Below are positions 1-8,438 of a stretch of 64,000 bases of DNA, piece by piece (the stretch's first letter is position 1; each line of letters opens with the position of its first letter). The position numbers and the translations under genes were made by a program. This stretch comes from Bacillus sp. 2B10 (lineage in GTDB: Bacteria > Pseudomonadota > Alphaproteobacteria > Sphingomonadales > Sphingomonadaceae). The stretch spans positions 25,485 through 89,484 of the forward strand of contig RPSH01000015.1 in NCBI GenBank assembly GCA_003946805.1, read 5' to 3'. The notes beneath the pieces were generated by a model. The model ran no database searches. It had not been told where the DNA came from and was given only the letters and a program-made list of their open reading frames with translations.

Positions 1-1091
1 ACAACGTCCTGGCCGAGGTCGACCGGATCAACGGCGCGTACACCGCCACGCTGGAGAACCACGGCGTCGAGATCCTCCACGAACGCGCGACCGTCACCGG
101 GCCGCATTCGGTGAAGCTGTCGGGCGGACGCGAGGTGACGGCCGAGCGCATCCTGATCGCGGTGGGCGCGACGCCCGCGGTGCCGTCATGCCCCGGCGCG
201 GAGCATGGCATCACATCGAACGAGGCGTTCCACCTCGACGCGATCCCGAAGCGCGTGCTGATCGCGGGTGCGGGCTATATCGCCAACGAATTCGCGGGCG
301 TGTTCCATCAGTTCGGCGCGCACGTCATCCTCATCAACCGCACCGACGTGATCCTGCGCGGCTATGACGAATCGATCCGCGACCGGCTGCTCCAGATTTC
401 GATGACCAAGGGCATCGAGTTCCGCTTCCATGCCGAATTCGAGGGGATCGAGAAGGGCGAGGATGGATGCCTGACGGTCAGGATGTCGGGGCATGAACCG
501 GTCACCGTCGACATGGTGATGTTCGCGACCGGTCGTACTCCCAATACCGAAGGGCTGGGGCTGGAGAGCGCCGGCGTCGCGCTGGACGACAAGGGCGCGG
601 TGAAGGTGAACGAGCAGGCGCAGTCGTCGTGCCCGTCGATCTATGCGGTGGGCGACGTCACCAACCGCGTGCAGCTGACCCCGGTCGCGATCCGCGAGGG
701 GCAGGCGTTCGCCGACCGCACCTATGGCGGCAAGGACGTGACGCTCGATTACGACTGCATCCCGAGCGCGGTGTTCAGCCATCCGCCGATGGCGGGCGTC
801 GGCATGACCGAGGGCGAGGCGAAGAACAAGCTGGGGTCGGTCAAGGTGTACCTGTCCGATTTCCGCCCGATGAAGAACGTGCTGGCCGGCCGCAACGAAC
901 GCGCGCTGTACAAGATGATCTGCGAGGAGACGACCGGACGGATCGTCGGGCTGCACATGATCGGGCCGGACGCGCCGGAGATCCTGCAGGCAGCGGCGAT
1001 CGCGGTGAAGGCCGGGCTGACCAAGGACCAGTTCGACCAGACGGTCGCGCTGCATCCGACGATGGCCGAAGAGCTGGTGCTGATGAAATAG
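1..1091 (+). CDS. gor: Glutathione-disulfide reductase, 3' part (5' end outside window)
   Basis: Reduces oxidised glutathione with NADPH in the cytosol. The reading frame is open from the first bases of the window, so the FAD-binding N-terminus and redox CxxxxC motif lie upstream. Visible are the NADPH-binding Rossmann motif GAGYIANEFAG, the second FAD-contact motif YAVGDVT, and the C-terminal HPTMAEE, which holds the catalytic His-Glu pair that the family donates across the dimer interface. The gene converges on the symporter at 1123, and a perfect hairpin lies between them. Other disulfide reductases of this fold are possible, but the HPTxxEE end and overall similarity favour glutathione reductase. 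Confidence 0.9.
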   Translation, partial: NVLAEVDRINGAYTATLENHGVEILHERATVTGPHSVKLSGGREVTAERILIAVGATPAVPSCPGAEHGITSNEAFHLDAIPKRVLIAGAGYIANEFAGVFHQFGAHVILINRTDVILRGYDESIRDRLLQISMTKGIEFRFHAEFEGIEKGEDGCLTVRMSGHEPVTVDMVMFATGRTPNTEGLGLESAGVALDDKGAVKVNEQAQSSCPSIYAVGDVTNRVQLTPVAIREGQAFADRTYGGKDVTLDYDCIPSAVFSHPPMAGVGMTEGEAKNKLGSVKVYLSDFRPMKNVLAGRNERALYKMICEETTGRIVGLHMIGPDAPEILQAAAIAVKAGLTKDQFDQTVALHPTMAEELVLMK

Positions 1092-1095
1092 TTCG

Positions 1096-1122
1096 AACTC
1101 CTCCCCGTGCCGGGGAGGAGTT
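1096..1122. terminator. Perfect hairpin between convergent genes (family-1 repeat copy)
   Basis: A 12-bp perfect stem with a TGC loop and the core CCTCCCCGTGCCGGGGAGG, flanked by AAC on the left and GTT on the right. It starts 4 nt after the gor stop and ends just before the symporter stop, so it could terminate both genes. The same core recurs near 4090, 5898 and 29350, so it is also a dispersed repeat. Confidence 0.65.
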
Positions 1123-2388
1123 TCAGCCTTCCGCGAGGATCGCGTCGGCCTCGCTCAGGCGGTCCCCGCCGACCCGTTCGCCGATCGTCGCGGTCACCGC
1201 GACGTTCATCGTCACGTTGCCCAGCGTCCGCACGATGTCGGGCAGCGTCTCCACCGCGACCAGCAGCGCCAATGGTTCGACCGGCACGCCCATCGCGACG
1301 GCAATCGGTGCGATCGAGGAGACGAAGCTGATCTGGCCGGGCAAGCTCGCCGCGCCCATCGTGGTGATCGCGCCCGCCGCGATCCCCGCCGCGATCTGTC
1401 CCGCGCCCAAGGGCACGCCGAACACGTGCGCGACGTAGAGCGCGACGCCGAGGTTCATCGCCGGACCCGTAGCGCGGAACAGCGCGACCGCCATCGGCAG
1501 CACCACGCCCGACGTCGCCACCGGCACGCCGACATCGCCCGCGCCCTTCAGCATCGCCGGCAACGACGCGAGCGAACTCTGCGTCGAGATCGCGACCGCC
1601 TGCGCCGGGGCGGTGCCTTTCAGGAACTGCCCGATCGGCACCCGTCCGCCGAAGCGCGCCAGCGGATAGGCGAGCAGCCAGATGCCCATCCCCACGCTCA
1701 TCAGCACCAGCACGTAATGGACCAGTGCGCCGAACGCCGCGGTGCCGGCCCGCGCCCCGACGACATAGCCCAGCGCGAACACGCCGATCGGGCCCAGCCA
1801 CAACACCCAGTTGATGACGATCAGCATCGTGTCGGCGATCGCCTGGAACAGCCGAACCAAGACGCTGCGATTGTCCTGTGGCAGCCGGGTGAGCGCAAAG
1901 CCGAACACCAGCGTGAACAGGATCAGCGGCAGGAACTGGTCGTTCGCCGCCGCCGCCACCGGATTGGTCGGCACGACGCCCACGAGGAAGTCCGTGAACG
2001 GCGGCACCTTCGCGGCCGGGGCGGCGGTGCCGAAGGTCGCGCGCAGCGCCTCCGCCGCGGTATTGCCCAGCGGGAACAGGTCGAGCAGCGTCAGCGTGAA
2101 CAGTGCGCCCAGCGCCGAGGACGTCCACAGGATGACGATGAACAACAGCAGCGACCGGGTGGCGATCCGCCCGGCGCGCGCCGCCTCCGCCGTCTGGGCG
2201 ATGCCGGTGATGAGCAGCGCCACGACCAGCGGCACGATCGTCATGCGCAGCGCGTTCAGCCACGCGGTGCCGATCGGTTCGGCCACGGCGATGCCCGACA
2301 GCGCGGTATCGGGCGATTGCCCCGCGAGGACGATGCCCAGCGCCAGCCCCGTGCCCAGTCCCGCCAGAATTCGTGTCGCCTGCGACAT
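1123..2388 (-). CDS. Dicarboxylate/amino-acid:cation symporter (DAACS/SDF family)
   Basis: A 421-residue polytopic inner-membrane protein of the glutamate/dicarboxylate:cation symporter fold, with hydrophobic helices throughout and the C-terminal DIVRTLGNV stretch typical of the family. Two family landmarks are altered. The NMDGT-type motif of transmembrane segment 7 reads NLGVALY, without the Asp, and the segment-8 NVTGD-type motif reads NVTMN. These residues bind cation and substrate carboxylate in characterised members, so substrate or coupling ion probably differs from GltP or DctA. It is divergent from glmM, 71 bp away. The family is clear; the substrate cannot be read from sequence. Confidence 0.85.
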   Translation of the reverse strand: MSQATRILAGLGTGLALGIVLAGQSPDTALSGIAVAEPIGTAWLNALRMTIVPLVVALLITGIAQTAEAARAGRIATRSLLLFIVILWTSSALGALFTLTLLDLFPLGNTAAEALRATFGTAAPAAKVPPFTDFLVGVVPTNPVAAAANDQFLPLILFTLVFGFALTRLPQDNRSVLVRLFQAIADTMLIVINWVLWLGPIGVFALGYVVGARAGTAAFGALVHYVLVLMSVGMGIWLLAYPLARFGGRVPIGQFLKGTAPAQAVAISTQSSLASLPAMLKGAGDVGVPVATSGVVLPMAVALFRATGPAMNLGVALYVAHVFGVPLGAGQIAAGIAAGAITTMGAASLPGQISFVSSIAPIAVAMGVPVEPLALLVAVETLPDIVRTLGNVTMNVAVTATIGERVGGDRLSEADAILAEG

Positions 2389-2459
2389 GCTCGCCCTTTT
2401 GATAAAGTGGCGGTAATAGCTCCGCCGATCGATCGCTCAACCTGAAGGCGTATGTCACG

Positions 2460-3800
2460 ATGGCAAGGAAATATTTCGGCACCGACGGGATTCGCGGGCT
2501 GACCAACAGCAAGCCGATGACCGCCGAGATGGCGATGCGCATCGGCATGGCGGCCGGCGCGCACTTCCGTCGGGGCGATCACCGCCACCGCGTGGTGATC
2601 GGCAAGGACACGCGGCTGTCGGGCTATATGCTCGAAAACGCGATGGTCGCGGGCTTCACCTCGGTCGGCATGGACGTGGTGCTGGTCGGCCCGTTGCCGA
2701 CCCCGGCGGTGGCGATGCTGACCCATTCGATGCGCGCCGACATGGGGGTGATGATCTCCGCCAGCCACAACCCGTATCAGGACAACGGCATCAAGCTGTT
2801 CGGTCCGGACGGGTACAAGCTGTCCGACGCCGACGAACTGGCGATCGAGGAACTGATCGACAGCGAGATCGACCTGTCGGCGCCGGGCGATATCGGCCGC
2901 GCCAACCGGATCGAGGACGCGCGCGGACGCTATATCCACTTCGCCAAGTCGACCTTCCCCGAAAACCTCCGGCTGGACGGCATGAAGCTGGTCGTCGATT
3001 GCGCGAACGGCGCCGCCTACAACGTCGCGCCGTCGGCCCTGTGGGAACTGGGCGCGGAAGTGATCGCGATCGGCGTCACCCCGAACGGCAAGAACATCAA
3101 CGACCGCGTCGGATCGACCGCGCCGCAGACGCTGTCGGAAACCGTGGTGTCGTCGGGCGCGGCGGTCGGCATCGCGCTGGACGGCGACGCCGACCGGCTG
3201 ATCGTGGTCGACGAAGCCGGGCGGGTGATCGACGGCGACCAGTTGATGGCGACGATCGCCGCCAGCTGGGCGCGCGCAGGACGGCTGAAGGGCGGGGGGC
3301 TGGTTGCCACCGTCATGTCGAACCTCGGCCTCGAACGGCATCTGTCGGCGCAGGGGCTGGGCCTGGTCCGCACCGCGGTCGGCGACCGGCACGTGCTGGA
3401 GAAGATGCGGACGGCCGGATACAATGTCGGCGGCGAACAGTCGGGGCATATCATCCTGTCCGACTATGCCACCACCGGCGACGGGCTGGTCGCGGCGTTG
3501 CAGGTGCTGGCCGAAATCCAGCGCGCGGGCGCGCCGGCGAGCGAGGTGCTGCACCGCTTCGATCCGTTGCCGCAGCTGCTCAAGAACGTCCGCTTCGCCG
3601 GCGGCAAGCCGCTCGACGATCCGCGGGTGAAGGATGTGGTCGCCGGGGTCGAGGCCGAACTGGCCGGGCGCGGGCGGCTGGTGCTGCGCGCGTCGGGGAC
3701 CGAGCCGGTGATCCGCGTGATGGCCGAGGGCGACGATGCGGGACATGTCGAGCAGGTCGTCGACCGCATCTGCGACGCGGTGCGGCAGGCGGCGGGCTGA
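2460..3800 (+). CDS. glmM: Phosphoglucosamine mutase
   Basis: Interconverts glucosamine-6-phosphate and glucosamine-1-phosphate, feeding UDP-GlcNAc for peptidoglycan and lipopolysaccharide. At 446 residues it is full length. The active-site phosphoserine motif ISASHNP places Ser at residue 102, as in E. coli GlmM; the metal loop DGDADR begins at about residue 241; the C-terminal phosphate-binding loop [12 protein letters not shown] is intact. The ATG at 2460 gives [13 protein letters not shown], the canonical start of the family. The stop overlaps the start of the DUF1272 gene by one base (TGATG), so the two are probably co-transcribed and translationally coupled. Confidence 0.97.
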   Translation: MARKYFGTDGIRGLTNSKPMTAEMAMRIGMAAGAHFRRGDHRHRVVIGKDTRLSGYMLENAMVAGFTSVGMDVVLVGPLPTPAVAMLTHSMRADMGVMISASHNPYQDNGIKLFGPDGYKLSDADELAIEELIDSEIDLSAPGDIGRANRIEDARGRYIHFAKSTFPENLRLDGMKLVVDCANGAAYNVAPSALWELGAEVIAIGVTPNGKNINDRVGSTAPQTLSETVVSSGAAVGIALDGDADRLIVVDEAGRVIDGDQLMATIAASWARAGRLKGGGLVATVMSNLGLERHLSAQGLGLVRTAVGDRHVLEKMRTAGYNVGGEQSGHIILSDYATTGDGLVAALQVLAEIQRAGAPASEVLHRFDPLPQLLKNVRFAGGKPLDDPRVKDVVAGVEAELAGRGRLVLRASGTEPVIRVMAEGDDAGHVEQVVDRICDAVRQAAG

Positions 3801-3976
3801 TGCTGGTCATGAAGCCTGCGTGCGAACGGTGCGCGGCGCCGCTGCCGGCGGCGGCGCATGGCGCGTTCGTCTGTTCGTACGAGGACACGTTCTGCGCGGA
3901 ATGTGCGGATGAACTGGACGAGGTGTGTCCGACGTGTCGGGGTGAGTTGGTCGACCGGCCGACCAGACGCAAATAG
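3800..3976 (+). CDS. DUF1272 small cysteine-rich protein
   Basis: A 58-residue protein with three cysteine pairs: CERC near the N-terminus, CSYEDTFCAEC in the middle and CPTC near the end. The pattern suggests a small zinc-binding fold and matches my memory of DUF1272 (short, starting with a hydrophobic-basic segment followed by C-x2-C). No function is established. The ATG overlaps the glmM stop by one base, so it looks like the second gene of that operon. It is followed at once by a complex hairpin repeat. Confidence 0.8.
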   Translation: MLVMKPACERCAAPLPAAAHGAFVCSYEDTFCAECADELDEVCPTCRGELVDRPTRRK

Positions 3977-4112
3977 ATCCTCCCCGGAACGGGGAGGGGG
4001 ACCAGCCAAAGGCTGGTGGAGGGGGGTGTCCGCATACGGAGCCGTTGCGTTGCGCGGAGAACCTCCTCCACCATGCTGCGCATGGTCCCCCTCCCCGTGC
4101 CGGGGAGGACTT
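3977..4112. repeat. Mosaic inverted repeat built from family-1 hairpins
   Basis: Two family-1 hairpins (near 3978-4000 and 4089-4111) sit in opposite orientation. Each is followed by an inner hairpin: ACCAGCC-AAA-GGCTGGT near 4001-4017, and CCATGCTGCGCATGG near 4070-4084. The left half is an imperfect reverse complement of the right half, giving a BIME-like unit about 135 bp long between the DUF1272 gene and thiD. It may also terminate the glmM transcript. Confidence 0.7.
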
Positions 4113-4145
4113 TCAACGCCCGTCCGCCGCTGCTAACCCGGCCGC

Positions 4146-5300
4146 ATGACCACACCCCGCATCCTGATCGTCGCCGGTTCCGATTCCGGCGGGGGCGCCG
4201 GTATCCAGGCGGATATCAAGACCGCGACGATGCTGGGCGCGCATGCGATGACCGCGATCACCGCCGTCACCGCGCAGAACACGCTGGGGGTCGACGCGGT
4301 CCATCCGATCCCGACCGACATGGTCATGGCGCAGGTCGATGCGGTGGTGCGCGACATCGGCGTCGATGCGGTCAAGATCGGCATGATCGGGTCGGCCCGC
4401 ACCGCCCATGCGCTGGCCGACCGGCTGCGCGACCTGCGCGGCATCCCGGTGGTGTTCGATCCGGTGATGATCGCGACCAGCGGTGCGCGGCTGGCCGACG
4501 AGGCGACGGTCGCGGCGTTCGAACGGTTGATGGCGGTGGCGACGCTCGCCACGCCCAACCTGCCCGAACTGGCGGCGCTGGGCGGGGTCGATCCGGTCCT
4601 CGACCGCGGCTGCGCGGTGCTGGCCAAGGGCGGACATGGCGAGGGCGAGGTGGTCGTCGACCGGCTGCACCAGCGCGCGCCCGGTGCCGCGCCGCTGGTC
4701 GAATGGTCTTCGCCGCGGATCGACGGCATGGCGACGCACGGCACCGGCTGTACCCTGTCGACCGCGATCGCGTGCGAACTGGCCAAGGAATGGACGCTGG
4801 TCGAGGCGATCGGCCGCGCACGCAGCTTCGTGCGGATCGCGATGCTCGGCGCCGACGAACTGGGGCGCGGCGCGGGGCCGATGGCGCAGCAGGGGGTGCG
4901 GCTCGACCTCAACCAGTCGCGCTGGTCGCCGATGCTCAACCAGGTGACGGTGCCGGCCGACGACGTGCCGGCCAGCGAGCATTTCTACCGCCTGCTCGGC
5001 CTCAAGACGATCGTGCGTTCCAGCCGCCGCTATGCCCGGTTCGAGAGCGAGGGGGGCGCGACTTTCTCGATCGAGATGACCGACGAGCGCAAGGTGCCGG
5101 CGGTGTATTTCGAGGTCGGCGACCTGAACGTCGCGGTCCATTATCTGAAAGGACAGGGGCTGTCCTTCGCGCAGGAGCCGATCGACCGGCCATGGGGCTG
5201 GCGCGAGGCGCGGCTGTTCGATCCGGCGGGGAACGAGGTGTGCCTGTACCAGGCGGGCGAGATGCGGCGGTTCCCGCCATGGCGCATCGCCGATGCCTGA
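4146..5300 (+). CDS. thiD: HMP kinase/HMP-phosphate kinase (ThiD) fused to a C-terminal VOC domain
   Basis: Residues 1 to about 258 are a complete ThiD, which phosphorylates hydroxymethylpyrimidine twice in thiamine synthesis. Visible motifs are the N-terminal AGSDSGGGAGIQADIKT, the DPVMIATSG stretch, and the ATP-site motif GTGCTLSTAIA with its catalytic Cys. From about residue 263 a glyoxalase/VOC-like module follows without a break, with a beta-alpha-beta pattern (NQVTVPADDVPASEHFYRLLGL near its start, ARLFDPAGNEVCLYQ near its end). The reading frame is continuous through the junction. An internal ATG at 4932 has no obvious ribosome site, so I read one 384-residue fused protein. The stop overlaps rnhB by 8 bp. 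Confidence 0.9.
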   Translation: MTTPRILIVAGSDSGGGAGIQADIKTATMLGAHAMTAITAVTAQNTLGVDAVHPIPTDMVMAQVDAVVRDIGVDAVKIGMIGSARTAHALADRLRDLRGIPVVFDPVMIATSGARLADEATVAAFERLMAVATLATPNLPELAALGGVDPVLDRGCAVLAKGGHGEGEVVVDRLHQRAPGAAPLVEWSSPRIDGMATHGTGCTLSTAIACELAKEWTLVEAIGRARSFVRIAMLGADELGRGAGPMAQQGVRLDLNQSRWSPMLNQVTVPADDVPASEHFYRLLGLKTIVRSSRRYARFESEGGATFSIEMTDERKVPAVYFEVGDLNVAVHYLKGQGLSFAQEPIDRPWGWREARLFDPAGNEVCLYQAGEMRRFPPWRIADA

Positions 5301-5886
5301 CTGGAGTCACGAGGCCCGCCATACGGGGCCGGTGGCGGGGGTGGACGAGGCCGGGCGCGGGCCGCTGGCCGGGCCGGTGGTCGCGGCGGCGGTGGTGCTG
5401 GACCGCGACTGTATTCCCGATGGCCTCAACGATTCGAAGCAGTTGAGCGCGAAACGTCGCGCCGGGCTGCACGCCCGGCTGCTCGACTGCGCGACGGTCG
5501 GTGTCGGGATCGCCACCGTTGAGGAGATCGACCGGCTCAACATCCTGTGGGCGACGATGCTGGCGATGGAACGCGCGGTCGACGCGCTGGGGGTCGCGTG
5601 CGGCATGGTGCTGGTCGACGGCAACCGCTGCCCGAACTGGTCGTATCCCAGCGTCGCGGTCGTCGGTGGCGACGCGATCAGCCTGTCGATCGCCGCCGCG
5701 TCGATCGTCGCGAAACAGACGCGCGACGCGATGATGATCGACGCCGACGAGCTGCATCCCGGCTATGGCTGGTCGTCGAACAAGGGCTATGGCGCGAAGG
5801 TGCATCTGGAGGCGCTGCGGACGCTGGGGCCGACGCCGCTGCACCGGCGGAGCTTCGCGCCGGTCGCGCAGGCGCTGCTGCTTTAA
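5293..5886 (+). CDS. rnhB: Ribonuclease HII
   Basis: Removes ribonucleotides from DNA and RNA-DNA hybrids. It is 197 residues long, normal for the family. The N-terminal signature GVDEAGRGPLAGP supplies the first two acidic residues of the metal-binding set, and ISLSIAAASIVAKQTRD with a following acidic residue supplies the rest; the GYGWSSNKGY segment is typical. The ATG lies inside the last codons of thiD, implying coupled translation. Placement immediately upstream of ccrM is common in alphaproteobacteria. Confidence 0.95.
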   Translation: MPDWSHEARHTGPVAGVDEAGRGPLAGPVVAAAVVLDRDCIPDGLNDSKQLSAKRRAGLHARLLDCATVGVGIATVEEIDRLNILWATMLAMERAVDALGVACGMVLVDGNRCPNWSYPSVAVVGGDAISLSIAAASIVAKQTRDAMMIDADELHPGYGWSSNKGYGAKVHLEALRTLGPTPLHRRSFAPVAQALLL

Positions 5887-5912
5887 AATCCTCCCCGTGC
5901 CGGGGAGGATTT
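5886..5912. terminator. Family-1 hairpin after rnhB
   Basis: AAATCCTCCCC-GTGC-CGGGGAGGATTT overlaps the rnhB stop. It is a perfect stem whose flanking AAA and TTT extend the pairing, so it could act as an intrinsic terminator for the thiD-rnhB transcript and separate it from the ccrM promoter region. Confidence 0.6.
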
Positions 5913-7209
<1,297 letters not shown>

Positions 7210-7210
<1 letters not shown>

Positions 7211-8286
7211 TGTATCTGCGCCCGGTCCGCTTCGTCGACACGCCGGTCGGACTGCCCGACGGCAGCGTGGCACGGCTGGCGGGGGGGATGCTGTGGTTCG
7301 CCGGCTATGAGGTGCGCGACCGGGCGGGATTGCGGATCACCGTGCCGGTCGCCGGGTTCGACGACTGGGTCGCCGGCCTGCCCGCAGCGCAGGCCGAGCG
7401 GGCGCACCTGCTCCACCGGCGGATCACCGCGCCTCGCCCGCCGCTGACGCTGGGCGAGCGGGTGCTGCGGTTCGACCAGCCGCAGGTGATGGGCATCCTG
7501 AACGTCACGCCCGACAGTTTCTCGGACGGGGGCGCGCATGTCGGCGATCCGGCGGGGGCAGCGGCGGCCGGGGTGGCGATGGCGGCGGCGGGGGCGGCAC
7601 TGATCGACCTTGGCGGCGAATCGACCAGACCCGGTGCGGCGACGGTGTGGGAGGGCGACGAGATCGCGCGGATCGTGCCGGTGGCCGGGCGGCTGGCGGC
7701 GGCCGGGGTCGCGGTGTCGGTCGACACGCGCAAGGCGGTGGTGATGGAGGCGGCGCTGGCGGCGGGCGCGCGGATCGTCAACGACGTCGCCGCACTGTCC
7801 TATGATCCGCGCGCGCTGGCGGTTGTCGCGGCGGCGGGGTGCCCGGTGGTGCTGATGCATTCGCCCGCGGCGACGCAGGGGCCGCATGGTGGCGATGGCT
7901 ATGCCGACCCGCTGCTCGACGTGTTCGACTGGCTGGAGGCACGGGTCGAGGCGGTGGTCGCCGGCGGGGTCGACCGCGCGAGGATCGTCGTCGATCCCGG
8001 CATCGGCTTCGGCAAGGCGCTGGCCGACAATCTCGCGCTGGTGAACGGCCTCGCGCTGTTCCACGGGCTGGGTTGCCCGGTGCTGCTGGGGGCCAGCCGC
8101 AAGCGGATCATCGGCGCGCTGTCGAACGAGGCACCCGCCGACCAGCGGCTGGGCGGATCGGTCGCGCTGACGATGGCGGGCATCGAGCGCGGCGCGCAGC
8201 TGGTCCGGGTGCACGACGTGGCGGAGACGGTGCAGGCGATCCGCGTATGGCGCGGCCTGCGCGACGCGGCGCTGGTGGTGCGGTAG
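7210..8286 (+). CDS. folP: Dihydropteroate synthase
   Basis: Condenses p-aminobenzoate with dihydropterin pyrophosphate in folate synthesis. It contains both family signatures: GILNVTPDSFSDGG (about residue 96) and the GGESTRPGA loop, plus the LLGASRKRIIG pterin-phosphate site. The ATG at 7210 overlaps the ccrM stop (TGATG). At 358 residues it is about 80 residues longer at the N-terminus than E. coli FolP; that extension (MYLRPVRFVDTPVG onward) is of unknown role. The coupling with ccrM puts a folate gene downstream of a methylation-regulated promoter. Confidence 0.95.
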
Positions 8287-8295
8287 AGCCTTCCT

Positions 8296-8391
8296 CGTCA
8301 TTCCCGCGAAGGCGGGATCCATGGCCGCCAGGGGTTCTGCCGGCGTCGCTGCGGCAGCGTTCATGGACTCCCGCCTTCGCGGGAGTGATGA
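8296..8391. repeat. REP-type inverted repeat (family 2a)
   Basis: Two hairpin-forming arms (ATTCCCGCGAAGGCGGGAT near the left end and ACTCCCGCCTTCGCGGGAGT near the right end) flank about 45 bp. The outer CATGGA/TCCATGG sequences also pair, so the whole unit is an imperfect palindrome. Related copies sit at about 17602, 31197, 33514, 47460 and 48931, always between genes. Confidence 0.7.
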
Positions 8392-8438
8392 ACATGGGAT
8401 ATTAGCCCGACCCCGCAACGTCCGCTATAGGGACGGCC

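Noticed and set aside
4113..4145. TPP riboswitch upstream of thiD
   Set aside because: Only about 33 bp separate the repeat from the start codon and no thi-box sequence is present.
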